Source: Rhexocercosporidium sp. MPI-PUGE-AT-0058 (Eukaryota; Ascomycota; Leotiomycetes; Helotiales). From it: a stretch of DNA of 64,000 nt. Numbering within the stretch: the first letter of the stretch is position 1; each line of letters opens with the position of its first letter. Shown here piece by piece: positions 1 to 13,913 of this stretch. The notes beneath the pieces are model-generated. The model saw nothing but the letters and a program-made list of their open reading frames with translations, did no database searches and was not told the DNA's origin. The position numbers and the translations under genes were made by a program. The stretch lies in assembly GCA_020746875.1 (NCBI GenBank), contig JAGTJL010000015.1:2016825-2080824 (forward strand). Direction: 5' to 3'.

Positions 1-3000
1 ACTTTTTATTAATAACTTATTTTATTTATATTAATTAAGATTTAAGAAAGGAGTTTACGGATTCTTATTTATTATATTTTCGCGTTATTATTTATAATTA
101 TAATAATTATAAATATTACTTTATTAATACTTTTGCTACTAAAAGTCGATATTATAATTATACTTCTGGTTATAAATGCGAGTCCGCCACAAGAGATATA
201 CTTAAGTGTAGTAAAAGATTAATTGTAATTATAAACTTTAATAATAAAAAGGTATAATAATCACATTATAATTAATCAAGCATTTTATTAACTGATTCAC
301 AAAGTATTAAGAAGTATAAAACTATTTTAAAAGCCTTAATAAAAGACTTAATAAATAATAAAACATTTAACGAAAATATAAAATTAAATCTTCTAATACG
401 CTTTTAAAAGTTAAATTTAAAACGTAATAAAAAAGATAACTTTAATAATAATATTAGTATTAATACGAGATCTTTAGCGAAGTTTAATAATCTTATATAA
501 GATTTAAAGAAGTTCGAGAAAGTCTTAAAGATAATAGTTATTTATTAATTTAAGTTTAAAGTAAATTCTTTTACGCTTTTAATAAATTATTTATAAGCTC
601 GGATTAAATTTAAACGGACTTTATTTAAGCTCGGGCCGGATTTAAATTGACTTTACTTAAGCTCGGGCTGGATTTAGCGTTTGTCTTAGCGTTTTTAAAG
701 CGTGAATACTTAAAATATTAAATTAAAAAGGTTTTATAAATAAAAGATTATATAAAGATTTTCTTAATATACTTTTAATAAATATATTTAAAGCTCTTTA
801 ACTTTTAATCGATAACTAGTAAAGCTTAAAAGTGCTTTAAAAAGCTCGAATTTCTGGCGAGATAAATTCTTTATAAGCTTATTAATAAGTATATTAATAA
901 TTAAAAGATATATTACTTTAAATAATTTATAAGTATACTTTTACTTAAGCTATATATTTTAAATATTTATATAATAAAACTTAATAATTCTCTTAATATT
1001 ATTCACAATTAATCTAATCGTTTATTAATTATTACAAAAGATCTCTTAAGTCTTATTAATATTAAGAGCTAAGTCTTAAAAAAATCGTTAAAGAATTATA
1101 GCTTCTTTTCCAGTATACTTTAATATTAATAATTCCGCTTTAATAATCGACGTAATAATTGTAAATTGCCTTAATGCTTTTTAAATTACTAACCCGCTAA
1201 ATAAAAAAATTATATAACCTTAAAATGACTTTTAAGTTTTGACGTTATCCGTAAAAGATATATTTAAAGTAATATAAAGCGCTCTTTATTAATTACTTTT
1301 ATATATAATTCTTAAAAAGCGCGTATTAAATAAATAGCAAATAAGCTAATATATAATTATAAAATACTCTAGATTAAGATTTATTGCGAATTATAAAAGC
1401 TAAACAATCGTAAAAGCTACGTCTAGTTTTATAATAATTATTATATATAATACCGACTTAACTCTTTTTTAATAAGCTTTAATATATATTTTTTTAAAAC
1501 TTATTCCTTATACTTAATAAAATCGATTTAAAGGAGCGGTGTCGTAGGACATCTCTTATTAACTTACTTAAACTTTCGAGTAATTTTCTTAATATATTAA
1601 TTATAAATTAAGAAGATAGTCTTACGCTTTTTATTATATATTATTTTAATTCTTAGGAATTATTTAATATTTTTAAGATTATATATATTATACGCTTAAT
1701 TTAATTATTTAATAAAATATTATTTAAGTTTTAAGTTGTCTCGGTAGTAGAGTATTTAAATGTTATTTATATAAAAGAGAATAAGGATTTTATAAGTAAA
1801 GTCTGTGAATATATATAATTCTTTTAAGTATAAAATCAACCTTAAATTTATTAACGTTTTATTAATATACTTATATTATAAATACAAAGAATCACGTATC
1901 CCGTAAAGAACGCGATTAACTTATAATATATGTTTAAGCTTATTAAAACCTAAAGGGAATTTATAATATATAATTTCGTCGTTTATATTTTAAAGAGCGT
2001 TAATAAACGTATTAATTACGTCGAAGCACTTAACTTTTAAATTAAAATAAGCTATAAGCGCTATAGTAATGTAAAAGGATTTAATTAAGAGCGTGTTAGC
2101 GTATATAAAGACAATTATTAATTTATTTTAAAGATTACCTCGTATAATAATTCAGGATTTATATCTTCTTTAAATTACTCTTTTATTAAGTAATTCTTAA
2201 GATCGCTTTATTATTTTAATTTAAGTAAAAAATCTTAAACTTTAATTTTTAAAAGTAAAATCTTTTCTTTTAATAATTTGCGGCTCGATTATATTACTAT
2301 TATAATTATATAATATATAGTTTTCTTTAAATCTCGAAAGTTATTTTACTCTTTTAATAATATATATTAATTAAGTATAAGCCCTTAAAGTATTTAATTT
2401 ATTTTAAACTAAAGATTATAATATTAGTCGAGGATTTAATTACTCTTAAGATTAAGCTTACTCCTGAGTTTAAAGTTGCTTTTATTAAGGTATATTTATT
2501 TAAAAATAATTATAAATATTATAAATACTTTATTATTTTAATCTTTTTATAGTTTTCCTTTTTTTCTTTTACTTTTAATTAGCTTTTTTACTTTTGCGGA
2601 GCTTTTAATAAATATATTTAATTTTAATTAAGCTTCTTTTATTATAGTTTAAGAATATGTTACTCTCGTTTATTCTGCTTCCGTCGTCCGAGCACTTTAT
2701 ATTTTAGTTTAAGGATATAATATTAAAATTATTACCGGAGTTTCCTCTTATAATTAAGGTCTTAATAATATTTAAATCTTAATACGTAATAATTAAGGCG
2801 AATCCCGCGCTTAATTTTATAATACGTTCGAATCTCGATTAATAAATTATATACCCTTACGTAAGTCGAATGCTTTTAAGTCTTATTTTATGCCCAAAAT
2901 AAACTTTTAATTCAAAGTACTTTTTTTTTAATTCTTTACTTTATTTAAGAGGGCCCTTTAAAGTAAAAGTATATTTTAAAGTTAAAAGTTTATTTATTAT

Positions 3001-6000
3001 ATTTAAGCTATTAATATACTCTTTTACCTCTGAGTTTTAACTTTTAAAGCTTTTAATTAATCTTTAAATTCGTTTAATATATAATTAAAACAAGTCTTTA
3101 CTTAAGAGATTCGTATTATTGTTTTTAATAATTATATTTTTAATAATATTCTTAATAATTCTAGCTTAGTTTACGATAAACTTATCCTCTTTAATAAGAT
3201 TATAAATAGACCGGGCTATTTAAATTTTAATATTTGCTTTTTTACTTGAAGTAATATAAAAGCTATTTTCGTTAAAATATATATTACGCGTGATAATTAT
3301 TTTATTAAGACGTGGCATTTAAATTTTATAAATATTAAAAGCGTGAAAACTTATAAAATATTTAATATACTTATATATAAATATTTTAAACGCCTTTTTA
3401 TTTTATCTTTTAACTCTTTTATTTATTAATAAATACGCTTTATAGTTATATATATAAATCCTATTTTAGTTCAGTCTAAAATCTATAGTAAGTCTTATAA
3501 TAAGCGCTAAGTTATATTATTGAAAATAGTTTTAAAATTATTTATTATTAATTTTAATAAGTAATAGTTAGTCATTTGCTTGCCTTAGGCTTTTATTATA
3601 TAAATAAATCCTTATAAATATATATTTAATACTTAAATCTACAGGGAAATTAGTTAATAGTCTTATTTTAATATCTTTATTAATTGTTTTTTAACTAGCT
3701 CTTTCGGCTCCGCTATTTGACTTATAAGTTGCCGTTAATAAGAGCTCGAGGTTAATTCCGAGCTTATTAACTTATCTTTTTTATTTTATAAATCCTCGAA
3801 TTATAATAATTGCTTTTTTTAATTATATTTGAATTTATATATTAAAAGTTTAACCTGCTTTTAAACTTAAGCTTTAAAGCTCTTAATATATTAAAACACT
3901 TTATTACACTTTTTTATTTATAATATATAATTAATAAATAAGCCGCTATATTCGCATTTAAGTACGAGGAGTTAAAAGTAATTACTTTAGCATTTTAAAT
4001 AATTAAATAAATCTTAAGTAATTCTTTAAAATAATTTAAGAGATTTCCTTTTTAATAGACGTTTAGAAATTACTTAAGTAATATAAGTTAAAGTATATTA
4101 TTTATATTTAATTCTTTTTATTACTTTAGTAATTTTAATATTTTTCGTTATACTTATTAATTTCCTTAAAATATTTAAGCCTAAATAACTTACTTATAAA
4201 TATTTAATACGCTCTGAGTTTATTTTAAAGTACTTATAATTTTTAAATAATTTATACGACTTATTTACTCTTTTAAAAAGCGTTAAAAATATTACAATTC
4301 TTATAACGTTTAAGAATATATTATAAGGGCTCGGAGAGTAAATTAAACGTGGTTTATATTTAAAGAAAATGAGGTTTTATTTACGCTTTAACTATTATAT
4401 TATATAGTATTCCTTAATTAATAAGCTTTTCTCGTTTTATTTTAAAGTATAATTTATATTATAAAACTAAAGATTAATTTTAAAAAAACGAGTTTTAAAA
4501 ATAATATTAATATAAAAGTTTTCCATAATTATAACGTTATAAAGCGTAAAATTAAATAATTCTTTATTCGGACTTTTAAGCACTCTTTTTATGACTCGAG
4601 TTCCGCGCTTAATAATAGGCAATTAAGAGTTTTTACACTCCACTAATTCCTTAAGAGTGGATTTTATAAAAGATTCTTTTAATAATATTAAATAATTATT
4701 AATTAAATTAGTCGTTTTATAATTATTTAATAAAATAAAGTTTAATAAAAAATAAAGTAAATTCTAAAAGGAATATATACTCGTAATTAAATACTTAGTT
4801 AAATTAAATAAAAGTATTAAGTACGCGTAAGTCTTGCTTATTCTTTTTTTATTTAATAAGTTTCCGGGAAAAGTAAACTTCCTTTTATTTAATTTATTAA
4901 ATCTTTATTTATTTAATTTTATTAATTAAAGGAAAAGCTTATTTAAGCTTATTTACTTACGGAGAACTTTTTATTATAGCGTAATAAACCGCTACCGAAT
5001 CTTATTATAATATTAATTATTCATTTTTAAGTTTAAATAAGCTATTTTATTTTAATATTTAATAAACACTTTTTTATAAACTATTATTTAAAGATAAGTA
5101 TAGTTTAAGAGAGACTAATAATAAGTTTTATCCTTTAAATATAAATATACTTTCATTATAGGTTTTCTTTTTGTCTTAAATCGGTTTAATCTTGTATTAT
5201 ATAAATTAAAAGCTTTTAAGTCGAGTGTCTTATTATTATTAAAGCGTAAACTAAAAATAAAGAAATGATTATGTTTTAATTTTCTATTAATAAGCTGTTA
5301 CTATTAGCGATCGGCTTAATTAAAATAAAACAGTCGTGAAACTATTTTAAGGAGTATTTAAGAGGTATCTCGAGCTCGTCGGTTTCCTTAGTCTTAAGAA
5401 AGTACTTTTAAGTTTATAAGCTATTAAAGTTATTAATTACGATTAAGAAAAGGTTAATATGAAGGGTATCGAACACTTCCGGTATATAATATAAATTTCT
5501 TTTACAAATTAACTTTTAATATTATATAATCTAGACTTTTAGGTTTAAACGTTTTTTATATTTAAAAATTATAAGTAATTTTAACGGGTTATCGTTTAAA
5601 TTATTATATTCGTTTAATATAAAACTATTTTAAGCGTATAAACTAGTATTTAAATATTAGCTCTTTTCTTAGCGATGAGCTATATAGCGGCTATATTAAA
5701 GAATTAACAGCTTATAGTTTTTTTAATTTATTTATAAAGCTTAAAATATATTATAGTTTATAATTATTATATTACGTACTTTATAATATGCGCTTTAGCT
5801 TCGGCCTCGGCTTCCTTTTAATAAGATTCTGCGGTTATTTTAATAAGTTTATATAATTAAATAAGAAGAAAAGTAATAAATACGTTAAAATTTGCTATTA
5901 TTTAATCTAAAGAAGACGTAGTTATTATATAATAATCGAGCGCCTATTTTTAAAGTTATTTATTATATTTGTTCGTTTTTATTATATAATTTAATTTAAC

Positions 6001-6365
6001 GAAATTATTTTTTTATTAAGCGATTTACTTAGAGGTCCGTAGATTTTTATTAATGATTTTAATTAGTATTTTTATATTTAAAGTATTTAAGTTAATAAAG
6101 GGCTAGAGTTTAAGTATTTAAGCGTTAAGAATTAAATAATTTATTTATAATAAGAAGTCTTTAGGCTTTAAGTATATAATATTTACGTTAAGACTGTTAA
6201 AGCTGTCGTAGGATAATATCTTAATAATTACGTTAAAAAAAGTATTAAGATTTAAGCGTAAGGAAAGGGAACGAAGATTATAAAGTTAAAGTTAAATAAG
6301 CTTAATTAAAGCTCGAAATTTATATATATTAAAAATAACTTATAAAAATAAATGTGGCTTTTAAT
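1..6365. repeat. AT-rich RIP-degraded repeat block
   Basis: Sequence is strongly TpA-rich, with few CpA/TpG and many scattered CG-containing words left, the usual appearance of DNA hit by repeat-induced point mutation. No open frame above about 60 codons is believable. The first 350 bases are a diverged copy of the sequence at 45588-45856 continued at 46616-46680, in the same orientation, so the block is dispersed-repeat material. I could not assign a transposon family to most of it. Confidence 0.75.
595..675. repeat. 32-bp tandem repeat, about 2.5 units
   Basis: Units start at 595, 627 and 659 with the word AAGCTCGG and a GGATTTAAAT-like core. They differ mainly by C/T and G/A changes, consistent with RIP acting after the duplication. 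Confidence 0.7.
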
Positions 6366-6387
6366 TATCGAATAAATATAAAGTAAG
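6366..6387 (+). mobile_element. Left piece of a solo LTR (LTR-X), split by copia
   Basis: These 22 bases align to the first 22 bases of the intact LTR-X at 38860; all but two differences are C-to-T or G-to-A. The remainder of the LTR resumes at 13743 after the Ty1-copia insertion. The base string before it (TTAAT) matches TTAGT after 13913, a RIP-altered 5-bp target duplication. Confidence 0.75.
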
Positions 6388-6600
6388 TGTCGGTATAACT
6401 GTACCGGGACATATAATAATAAAGTTACCTGAATAAATATCGATATTATTAAGTGATTTTAAAGGTGTTATAAAGTGTGTTCTTTTAAGATAAGAGTAAA
6501 GCTCTTTATATATATATATCGGTCCGGAACTTTACCGAAACCCTATCGTTTTAGCTATAAGTTAGAGTTTTATATCGGTAAGAATTTTTACGGATTAATA
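6388..6600 (-). repeat. Copia LTR (3' LTR of the minus-strand element)
   Basis: Starts TGTCGGTATAACTG and ends ACGGATTAATA. It aligns along its whole length with 13530-13742 and includes a shared TATATATATATCGGTCCGG stretch. Confidence 0.88.
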
Positions 6601-6921
6601 TAAGTAAAACTTCTTTTGGAAAGACGATAAGAGTTATAAACGTAAAAGAGAAGAGTATATAAAGAAGTAAGGAATAGAATATATTAAGGAAAGAGGCTGT
6701 AGCGGTGGAATAGAAGAGCCGAATTTTATTAGCGAATAATAGGTGGCTAAGCGAGGAGCTCGGCTAGCTATTAAAGTGCTTATTATTATCGATTGATTAT
6801 AGGTATAAGGAGAAATCTCTTTCAGGAATCGACTTGATCTCTTAAGCAATTATATTAATAAAGTCTGTACTTTTGAATTATCGATCTATATGAGAACGAA
6901 GTGCTGACAGATTTTATAGAC

Positions 6922-6922
<1 letters not shown>

Positions 6923-6951
<29 letters not shown>
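6923..6951. repeat. (TAA)n microsatellite inside copia
   Basis: About nine to ten uninterrupted TAA/ATA triplets between the 3' LTR and the antisense reading frame. Confidence 0.9.
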
Positions 6952-6955
<4 letters not shown>

Positions 6956-7049
6956 GTAAGTTATTATTAATTTAAGATCGATTCGGTATCGATCCGGTAG
7001 TAATTCGGATGTTAACGAGTGATGTAATGCTAATTCCCGTTTCTGCCGG

Positions 7050-7655
7050 TGTCTTCCGGGCTGCCCACCGTGTATGCTGCTTCCGTTGCGCCCGCCTTAT
7101 AGCAACGATTCCGTCGTATAATTGCCTCTTTTATAATAAGAAGGGGAAGAAATGCGCTTATTGCGCAGAATAGAAGATTTTTTGCGTTCTCGTAAGTTAT
7201 AGAATCTTGAAATTGATTCCGGAAATAATCCGTAAAGGCTCCGTATCTGATATGTGATTTAGCTTCCTTAGTACGTAAGTGAGGAGTTCTCTGCTCTCTT
7301 CGCTGTCGTAGTAGTAAAGGATAAGACTGCTATAATCGCCGCCGCGACCGAAATCGATTCCGTTTATTTAGTTGCCTCGGCGGAGGCGCTAAAGACCGAG
7401 AAGGAGGCGTTGGTGGCGTTGTTAGAAGAGACTTGTACTCTTTGTAGAAAGGTGTCTGACTTGTTAAATAACGTTAGTATAAGTACTTTTGATTTTAGCT
7501 TAATATTCGGTTGATATTAACGCTTAAAAGCCTTGCTGGAGTTCTCTTGTCACGCGGCGATAAGGGCGGCGAAGAAGCGTCGTCGAGGAGATTCTAGTAC
7601 GGGAGGAAATAAGGATAAAGCGAAAAAGAAGGATGATAAGCTTGCGGCCGAGTAG
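7050..7655 (+). pseudogene. Antisense cysteine-motif ORF within the copia element
   Basis: Plus-strand reading frame opposite to the polyprotein. It opens with a Cys pattern (CFRC ... C ... CAYC, about 7078-7170) of the sort seen in small fungal zinc-binding proteins. About 120 codons rich in Ala, Val and Glu follow, then a basic tail (AAKKRRR ... KAKKKDDK) ending LAAE-stop at 7655. A few in-frame stops of RIP type and one phase change near 7270 break it; the phase change could also be a lost intron. GC content is higher than the surrounding block. I do not recognise the family with certainty. It may be an extra ORF carried by this copia lineage or a captured host gene. Confidence 0.5.
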
Positions 7656-8025
7656 GAAACTGCTCGCGTTAAGCGCCGTCGTCTTCGCCGCTTATCGTTT
7701 TAAAAGCCTTATTTTAGATTGGCTTTATAATTAGCTTTTCGTAGCGATACTTTTTTTATACTTTTATACGAGAATAGCTTTTTATGGTGAAACCGGTAGC
7801 CAGGTCTTTATTGGAATGTCGTTATAAAACCGCTTGTTAATGCTTTAAATTAGAAAGTAAATAGAGAATTTGATTACCGTTCCTTGTTTCGCAAATTAAA
7901 AGTAATATAAAATATAATATAAAAAGAGCGTAAGTATATAAAAGAAATTAAGAATTAAAGAAAAACTATTACTTTCTGAAACGATACCGGAACTAGTCCG
8001 AATCGCCTCCGGTTAGCCTTTGGAT

Positions 8026-11000
8026 TTAACCTTTTATTTTAATAGTAAAAGAATTTGAATTAATTAACTTTTGAAGAGCCTTATTTGGATTTGCTTTAAT
8101 TATTATATTAGTAAGATTACGAGCTTCATTAATTTATTTTATTTCCGTTAACTCTCTGCGTTTGTACGACTGTCGAATGGCTATTATATTAATTATTAAA
8201 CGTTTTTCTTTTATTATGCCGAGTTTAATAATGTATTTGTATAACGAAAGAGAGTTTATATAGACGACGGTAGAGAGGCGTGGAAGACCGAGTTTATTAA
8301 TTATTATAGCGACGGTAGTCGACACAGAAATAAGTATATTAATACTTATTATTATAGCGTAAAGTTCGGAAGTAAGAATAATACGTGTTATTCTCTTATA
8401 TTTCGTTAAGCTGGCGTAGATAATATTATTACGGAATATGAACTCTGAATTCCTTTCCGTTTCGGTACCGATTAATATTAGAAACCCGATTTATAAGCTT
8501 AAGTTTTTATTATTAATAAAAGAGCCGTTAATAAAAGCGTATAACTTAGCGGACCGCAGATCGATAAGTATATACCGCAGGCTTCTTTTTTAGTTATTTA
8601 TTTGCTATTAAAGACGTAGATTTAAGGCTTTAGCTTCTTTTATAAACGGATTTTGGTGTTATGTCGCGACGGAGAGATTAAACGTAGCTTTTAGTTGGCA
8701 TATTATCGCAATATATGTTCCGCGAGCGCGTTGTTTTCAGTAGGCCTTTTTATAATCTTCTTACTTGACGTTAACGACTTTTAGTCTTGCTTTTTGTTTT
8801 TTTTAAAACATATAAAGATTATTTCTTTTTATAATAATAATATAATTATTAAACGTGACCGATTTAGAAGGGTTAAGGACTTATATTAATTTGATTAAGA
8901 AACCGGCTTTTATGATTTATTTTTATTTCGTTTTTAAGAACTCGTTGTTTTTTAGAATAAGAGTATTATTCGTTTACATTTTAATTAATTTAAAATGGAG
9001 GTTTTATTGCGTAAATATTAATAAATAAGGGTTAAACGTGGAAGTTTTTATTTATAAGTTCTTTTAATAGTGTTTGTAATACGTATTAAATTAATAGTTT
9101 CTTGATTCCGGAATATTATATAACGGGAGTATTATTATAAATACTGTTTTATAAGGAAACTCGTCCGTAATTTCTATTAATAGTTACGTAAAGATCTTTC
9201 GAAGGAGCTTGGTATTAGCTTATATATATGCCTGGGTAATATTACGGATCGCTAAGGTCGATTTGGTATTGTTTCTTATTTGTTTTAATATTTTAATAGA
9301 AGCCGCTAAGTAAATAAGGAGTCGTTAGCTAATTCGTTAAATTGTTAATAATTATATTAAGATATCCTTTTTCTTTTTATTATTAAAATATATAATTATT
9401 AGCTTTAATTTCTCCCGTGGTATAAGAATCTTTTTATTTTTAATCTCGTTTACTATACGTAACTTAAATATTTAATAGCCTTTAAGTCGTAAGTCGCTTT
9501 AATTAATTAATATAAAAATACTTTTTTTTATAAATACCTTATATTTTATCCTTCGGAATTATTGGAATAATAAACTTAGCGTTTTGATTTTGCTTTTAGC
9601 TCGTAGTTTAATAGCGAGCTCTCGGTTTTTAGTTTCTTTCTCTATAAGAAACGCTTTTATATTAAAATTATCGTTGAATATTTAAATTCCTAAAATTAAT
9701 TATATAAAAAGTAATTTAATTGCGATTTAATAGGTTTCCGGTATCGTTCCGGATAAATTATTAACTCGTGATCCCGGCTCACGGGACTTCTTTAGCAAAT
9801 TTTCTTTTTGAGATTTAACGTTCGATATATTTATTTTAAATAGACGTACAAAAGTTAATCTAAAGGTTTTGATTTTATTACCGTTTATCTTAATTTTACA
9901 CGTCTCTTCTTCTATTCTTAAGAAATTATATAAGCTTTTTTATTTTTTCTTTTTTTTTATATTATAACTTAATCTTTGATTCGGAGATTATATATATGAA
10001 TTATTATAGGACCGTTACGCGTCCTTAACGCGTTATTTACTTGCCGGCTAACTTAAATCTTACGAATCTCTTTTATAACTTTCTTAATAGTAATGGCGCG
10101 TTACTTAATAAACGGATTTAATAAGTCTATTTCGATTAATTTAAAGTAAGCGCCGAAAATAAGTAATATAAGAATAAGGCCTTAAGAACTCACTATATCG
10201 TTAATTGCTTTTATAATTATTTGTAATCTGTTCTCGTCGCTTAATTCCGAGTACTCTTCCGTGACGATTTCGTACGCTCGGCGAAGGAGGCGATGGAATT
10301 GTTCTACTTTTTTAATAAAATAATATACCTTTATAAACACGAGTTTCGGCGTCGTCTTTATTAATCTTAAAAAGCTCCTGAACTTTTTTGAATTAAAATT
10401 AGTTTTATAATCGTAGATTACGTAATTAGGAGGGCCGAGGTAAGTATTTATTTATGCCGACCTGAGTGCGTTAAATATAAACCGAGCTGTAGCCGATTCG
10501 GTGGCCTTTCGGAGTAGTTTTGTTTAATTAAATCCCGTGCTCTCGTCGATTATATAAAGGACTTATTTAGCCCTTAGCTAGATTATATTAACGTAGATTA
10601 TATGGTTAAAGTTAACGTTATTTTTTAATTTGAATTTGAACTTTTGTAGAGCCTTTTTATACTTTTGGCAGTGTTTATATAGCTTTTTAACCTTTTTTAT
10701 TATTTCGGAATTAGGATTATAACCGGCTTAATTTAATAAGAGTTTTAAACGCGTTATTATAAGGTGGTTAAACCGCTTGTAGAGTCGTTTAATTTCCGTT
10801 TTTGTGAGGTGGCACGTGTTAATTGTCTTTATTAAAGAATTAAGAAGTTGATTATAGCGATTTAAAAGAAGCTACGTATGACTTTTCTTTTGAACAATTA
10901 AGTATTTCTTTTTGCCTTAAATTAATACGTTACTGAAGTTATCGTATTATATATTGAGTTTATTTAGCTATTATAAATAAACTAAGAACAGTATATCCGC

Positions 11001-13450
11001 GTTTACGATTATAAATTCTATTTTATTAATAAGAGTATTAATTATTATAACTTTAAGGAAAGGTCTCGAACCGGCACCGAATATGATCCGACTCGTTTCT
11101 GCTTGACTTATATTAAATTTAATATTCTGGATTTGTTGTAACGCCCGCAGCTAATTAATGCCGCCGGTGTTTTTATTAAACGCTCCCGTGTTAATTAGTA
11201 AACTTTAGAAGAATTTATTAATTTATTATATTATATATACTTCGGAAGTAATAGGTTTTGTAATTATAGCTTTTAAAATATGAATTGCCTTTTGCTCCTT
11301 AAGTTGCTGAAATATTTCCCGTGCGTTATACTTCTTTTTACTTACTATAAATATAGTCGTATAAAGTGCTAAGCCGTCGCTTTTTTTATTTACGTTTGAA
11401 TTATCTAAATTAATAATAGAATCGACTTCTGATAACGATTCTGGCTTATAGTAGCTATTATAGTCTTTAGAAGAGGTCCAAATCCTGTTCGAATCGGAAC
11501 CGTTCCCTTTTATATATATTAAATATATTTTAAAAAAAGAATCGTTAGTTTTAAGGCCTTTTGCCTTTCGATTTGCGAAGTATTTTGCTTTAAAAGTAGC
11601 TCTCTTTTCGTTTATATAACGGTTATTATAGTAATTTAATTTCTTATAAATAATATAGCCGGAATAGCCAGGTTTTAGCTTGAATTTGTTTTTGCGTTTA
11701 TTTCCGGACGAGTACTTGATTTTTCGGTCCGAGTAATGCGCGTTGCTTTTTGCGACGTGGTTTTTGTGTCGATTTGAGCCTGTTTTGGAATGCTTATAGC
11801 GTTGATTTAAGTTATACGTTATTTTTACGCTAACCGCGTTCCGTAAGCTGTTTATGAGAGTAGGGAAAGTTGGAGGCGCGTTGAAAAGTGCTATTTTAAA
11901 AAAAGGATTGCCTGATATTCCTTGAATTATTTTATTATATAGCGTTTGATTATTCCGTATATATTTATTTTTGAAACTTAACTATGTATATTGTAATTCC
12001 TTGGCGAAGTTCTTTAACTGAATTAGTACTGACTTGCCGCGTTAACGATTGGCTTTTTAGAAATCCTCAAATCTGAGGTTAAATTACCGGCTAAGGAACC
12101 GCTGAGCTTGCTTTTCCGTCTTAAAATAATTACGCGTAATTTATATTAGTTAATTAAACGTATACTTCTTATTTTATAAGTAATAGTAATAATACGTATT
12201 CGCTTTATCTCGTATTATAAAAGGAAAAGTTCTTTTTTAAATTACTTTAGAAACTCTAGCGCGTTAGCAGAAATTAATAAGGATATATAACTTCTCGTTC
12301 AAGTAATCCTTTATCTTATTATATTAAAGCTCTTTAATATATATCTTCGATAGCGTCGCTAAAGACTTAGTTTGGGATTCTGAGAAAGATTTTATAATAA
12401 ATTAAAAAGGGGAGTCCGAATCTTTACCGTTATTTATTAATTCTGAAGTTGTTTTAAATAATAGTATTAACCCGTTTCTTAAGATAAGTGGAGGTGCCGG
12501 AATTAGGTTTAGAAATAGAGTATTATTTAGTCTTTATTAGGGTAAACTTTTTATAAGGCTAAGGGTAGGAGATGGCGATTCTTTTTTTACTTTTATAAGC
12601 GCTGAAGGAGTTACGTTATATAGATCTTCCTTTATATCGGCTATTATAATATATTATAGAGTCGCAACGTCTTAGGTGTTCCGTAGCGTGTACGTCTCTT
12701 AGCCTAGAGTTAATATTCTGACTTCTGGCGTTTATAAAGCTAGTCGTATTAATTTAAAACTCTTAATTTGCCCGTCTTATGGCCGTAGCTCGTCTCGTAT
12801 GTATTTCGGTATAGATTTAGAGTATAATCGAGCTTGGTCCCGAAGCTGGTCTTACGGCTACTTGTTATATAATACTTAGAGTATTACGTATAACGTTTTA
12901 ACGGTCTTTGTTCTCTTTAACCGTTCGACGTAAACTTTATAAAATCTAAAAGCGTCACGAAAATAAAATCTCTCTTGTTTATTAATTATTCTGAGTTAGT
13001 CGACTGTTTATTCGCTAAAGAACTCGTAAAAGTCTTAGAAAAGGAATTCTCCTTTAACTCGTTTATTATAAAAGTTTTTACGGAAGTCTTCTAAGTACTT
13101 CGTTAGGTCCGCGGGGAATTCGTTTATTAACTGAGTCTCTGAGGCTTAAAGTATAATATTTATCTTATTCTCTCCTCTATTATTTGCCAGAATTAATTCT
13201 CTTACTTCTGATATAATTTCCGTAACAATACCGTTCTAATATAATTTCAGTAAGTTTACGGAAATAAAATCTTGTATTAAGAAAGTCTATATTAACTTAA
13301 TAATTATCGAAGAGTAACTGTTATATTAAAGTTAGTATTTAATAATATCGTCGAGACGCTCGGCTTTTTATAACGTTTAAAAACTGAGAAAATTCTCTTT
13401 TTTAATTAATTTAAATATAAAAGCGGAACTGAAGCGTTGAGATCTTGACT
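8026..13450 (-). pseudogene. Ty1-copia Gag-Pol polyprotein, degraded
   Basis: Read on the minus strand. Near 8130-8325 a stretch reads as copia RNase H: ID-SLYK, IIKLG, KEKRL, RQSYKRRELTEI, followed by a PNKALQKLIN tail and a stop at 8026-8028. Around 10280-10620 the frame reads as fungal copia integrase, with IDESTGFN, INTYLGPPNYV and KVEQFHR-like blocks. Stops from CAA/CAG/TGG codons recur, so no product is expected. Gag and protease between about 10.7 and 13.5 kb are too mutated for me to place, and the upstream limit is approximate. Confidence 0.8.
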
Positions 13451-13529
13451 TCCCGCGCTATCTGCGATTTTAACTCTTTAGTGCTATAACTTTATCGTTC
13501 TATAGTATTTTAAGTAGATTATTAATTAG

Positions 13530-13742
13530 TATTAGTATAATTATACTAGGATATATAATAATAAAATCACTTGAATAAATATTAATATTATTAAGTGATT
13601 TTAAAAGTATTGTAAAGTATGTTTTTCTAAGATAAGAGTAAAGCTCCTTATATATATATATCGGTCCGGAACCCCACCGAAACCCTACCGTTTCGGCTAT
13701 AAGCTAGAGTTCTATATCGGTAAGAATCCCTACGGACTAACA
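13530..13742 (-). repeat. Copia LTR (5' LTR of the minus-strand element)
   Basis: 213 bp, the partner of 6388-6600. It starts TATTAGTATAATTA, the RIP-converted form of TGTCGGTATAACTG, and ends GGACTAACA, followed by GTAAG. Confidence 0.88.
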
Positions 13743-13913
13743 GTAAGCTTTTCGTAGTTTAAGAGCTTTACGATTAACGTAAAGAGTAAGGGTTTAAAAG
13801 ATATATTAAAGTAAGCGTTACTTTTATAAAAGAGAATTATAACCCGAGTATATATATACGTAAGTGTTTACAAAAGCATACACATAATTAATAAACTGCG
13901 CTAGGGGGCGACA
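13743..13913 (+). mobile_element. Right piece of the solo LTR-X split by copia
   Basis: Aligns with the rest of LTR-X (38860-39048) from the GGCTTTTAG word to the terminal GCGACA. With 6366-6387 it makes about 188 bp, the length of the intact 189-bp copy, once the GTAAG duplication is removed. Confidence 0.78.

Larger units (their letters stand above)
6388..13742 (-). mobile_element. Full-length Ty1-copia retrotransposon, RIP-degraded
   Basis: Two 213-bp direct LTRs (6388-6600 and 13530-13742) begin TG/TA and end in a CTAACA-type end. They are flanked by a perfect 5-bp target duplication GTAAG (6383-6387 and 13743-13747). The inside reads on the minus strand as a copia polyprotein: integrase near 10.3-10.6 kb and RNase H near 8.0-8.3 kb. 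At 7.36 kb it is longer than usual for copia because about 1.3 kb lies between the polyprotein end and the 3' LTR and carries an antisense reading frame. Left-LTR CG sites read TA in the right LTR, so the right LTR is the more mutated. Confidence 0.88.
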
